From the NCBI GenBank assembly GCA_964344215.1, contig CAYFMP010000085.1:1-14656 (forward strand): 14,656 bases of DNA, read 5' to 3'. This document shows positions 14,055-14,656 of this stretch, in pieces (position 1 is the first letter of the stretch; each line of letters opens with the position of its first letter). The position numbers were made by a program, and so were the translations under genes. This DNA is from CAYFMP01 sp964344215 (lineage in GTDB: Bacteria; Pseudomonadota; Alphaproteobacteria; Rhodospirillales; Casp-alpha2). Below the pieces are notes generated by a model. That model made no database searches. It was not told the origin of the DNA and saw only the letters and a list, made by a program, of their open reading frames with translations.

Positions 14055-14495
14055 CGGGTCCTGCTTCCCGGACAACGCCTCCATCCGCTCTCCCAACGCG
14101 CCCAGGTCCTTGCACTCCGATTCGACATGGGCGATCACCTCGGCGTAACGTCGCCATTTCTGCCGGTCGATTCCGGCTTCTGTGCGCTCCGTCGCGGTTT
14201 CCGCGCCCGGCGGACCCATCGCTCCACATGGGGTCCGAGCGCTCAGGCTGGCCAAGTCGATCGGCTCGCCGATTCCCGGTTGGAACTGCGAGAGCCGCTT
14301 CAGACTGGCCTTCAACACGCCGACTACCTCGGTGCGGCCGGTGGCGGCGGCAAATCCCATCCAGATGGCATAGGCCTCGACGATCCGGCTTTTCGGAAAC
14401 GGCAGTTCCCGCTCGTCCCTGATCCGAACAGGGTCGATCTTCCGAGTGACGGTTTCGAAACGCTCGACGATCCGGCCGGCTTCGTCGGTATTCAT
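14046..14495 (-). CDS. Unrecognised 149-residue soluble protein
   Basis: I do not recognise a family. The protein is hydrophilic and mostly helical in appearance: MNTDEAGRIVERFETVTRKI at the start, then RIRDERELPFPKSRIVEAYA, IWMGFAAATGRTEVVGVLKA, a Gly/Pro-rich linker (about 90-105), and a second helical part with RQKWRRYAEVIAHVESECKD. No signal peptide or membrane span is seen. The ATG has GAGGGGG upstream. Its stop falls within the hairpin that ends the convergent CBS operon. The reverse frame is also open here but is Arg/Pro/Ser-rich and lacks a ribosome site, so the minus frame is preferred. Confidence 0.65.
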   Translation of the reverse strand: MNTDEAGRIVERFETVTRKIDPVRIRDERELPFPKSRIVEAYAIWMGFAAATGRTEVVGVLKASLKRLSQFQPGIGEPIDLASLSARTPCGAMGPPGAETATERTEAGIDRQKWRRYAEVIAHVESECKDLGALGERMEALSGKQDPKS

Positions 14496-14600
14496 TGGCG
14501 TACCCCCTCGCGAAGCAGAGAGACGCCGCTTCAGGGCGGCAACGAGGTAATGCTAAACCGATTCGGCGTTCCCGCCATGACGTGAATCAACTGGAACGCG

Positions 14601-14656
14601 CCTAGCCCGGATATTTCATGAAAGCCCGCGGTTTGACGGGATTTCGTTTATGCGGC
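14601..14656. mobile_element. Possible insertion-sequence end at the window edge
   Basis: The stretch beginning CCTAGCCCGGATATTTCATG resembles, from memory, the terminal inverted repeat of IS1380-like elements found in Alphaproteobacteria. Only one end is present and no transposase reading frame is visible before the window stops, so this is a tentative call. Confidence 0.25.

Overview
The window comes from a high-GC bacterium, most likely an alphaproteobacterium of the Rhodospirillales type. This is inferred from base composition (a hand-counted line inside the isovaleryl-CoA dehydrogenase gene is 44/60 G+C), from gene content rich in CoA-ester catabolism, and from dense gene packing with many 4-nt start/stop overlaps. 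Ten Ns at 340-349 mark a scaffold gap, so this is probably a draft or metagenome assembly.

Layout. (1) 70-590: pieces of an unrecognised minus-strand gene on both sides of the N gap. (2) About 591-2467, plus strand: a CaiB/BaiF CoA-transferase lacking its first ~165 residues, coupled by an ATGA overlap to an acyl-CoA dehydrogenase. The joint near 590 looks like a chimeric assembly or a rearrangement. (3) 11013 down to 2480, minus strand: a long gene cluster that reads, in transcription order, PaaI-type thioesterase, isovaleryl-CoA dehydrogenase, an AT-rich orphan gene, DUF1272 zinc protein, cupin, acetyl-CoA acetyltransferase, RidA-like protein, SDR, DUF3291 protein, HCCA-isomerase/kappa-GST-like protein, rhodanese and an MCC-type carboxyltransferase beta subunit. 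A near-consensus sigma-70 promoter (TTGACG, 17 bp, TATAAT) with a perfect 16-bp palindrome in its spacer stands in front of it. That is the architecture of a MerR-family regulator, and LiuR is the obvious candidate. The cluster holds three steps of leucine/isovalerate breakdown (IVD, MCC beta, thiolase), while MCC alpha, methylglutaconyl-CoA hydratase and HMG-CoA lyase are not in the window. (4) 11069-11509, minus: a GFA-family zinc protein just upstream of that promoter. (5) 11712-14012, plus strand: four genes joined by three successive 4-nt ATGA overlaps, encoding two DUF1538 membrane proteins, a PII-like protein and a two-CBS-domain protein, closed by a hairpin terminator. This looks like an uncharacterised membrane transport system with two cytosolic nucleotide-sensing regulators. 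(6) 14046-14495, minus: an unrecognised gene, followed by 161 bases whose last part resembles the end of an insertion sequence.

The most notable items are the DUF1538/DUF1538/PII-like/CBS operon, the MerR-type operator-promoter of the leucine cluster, and the AT-rich orphan gene inserted into that cluster. No rRNA, tRNA or CRISPR array was seen, and no stretch over 300 bases lacks a gene.
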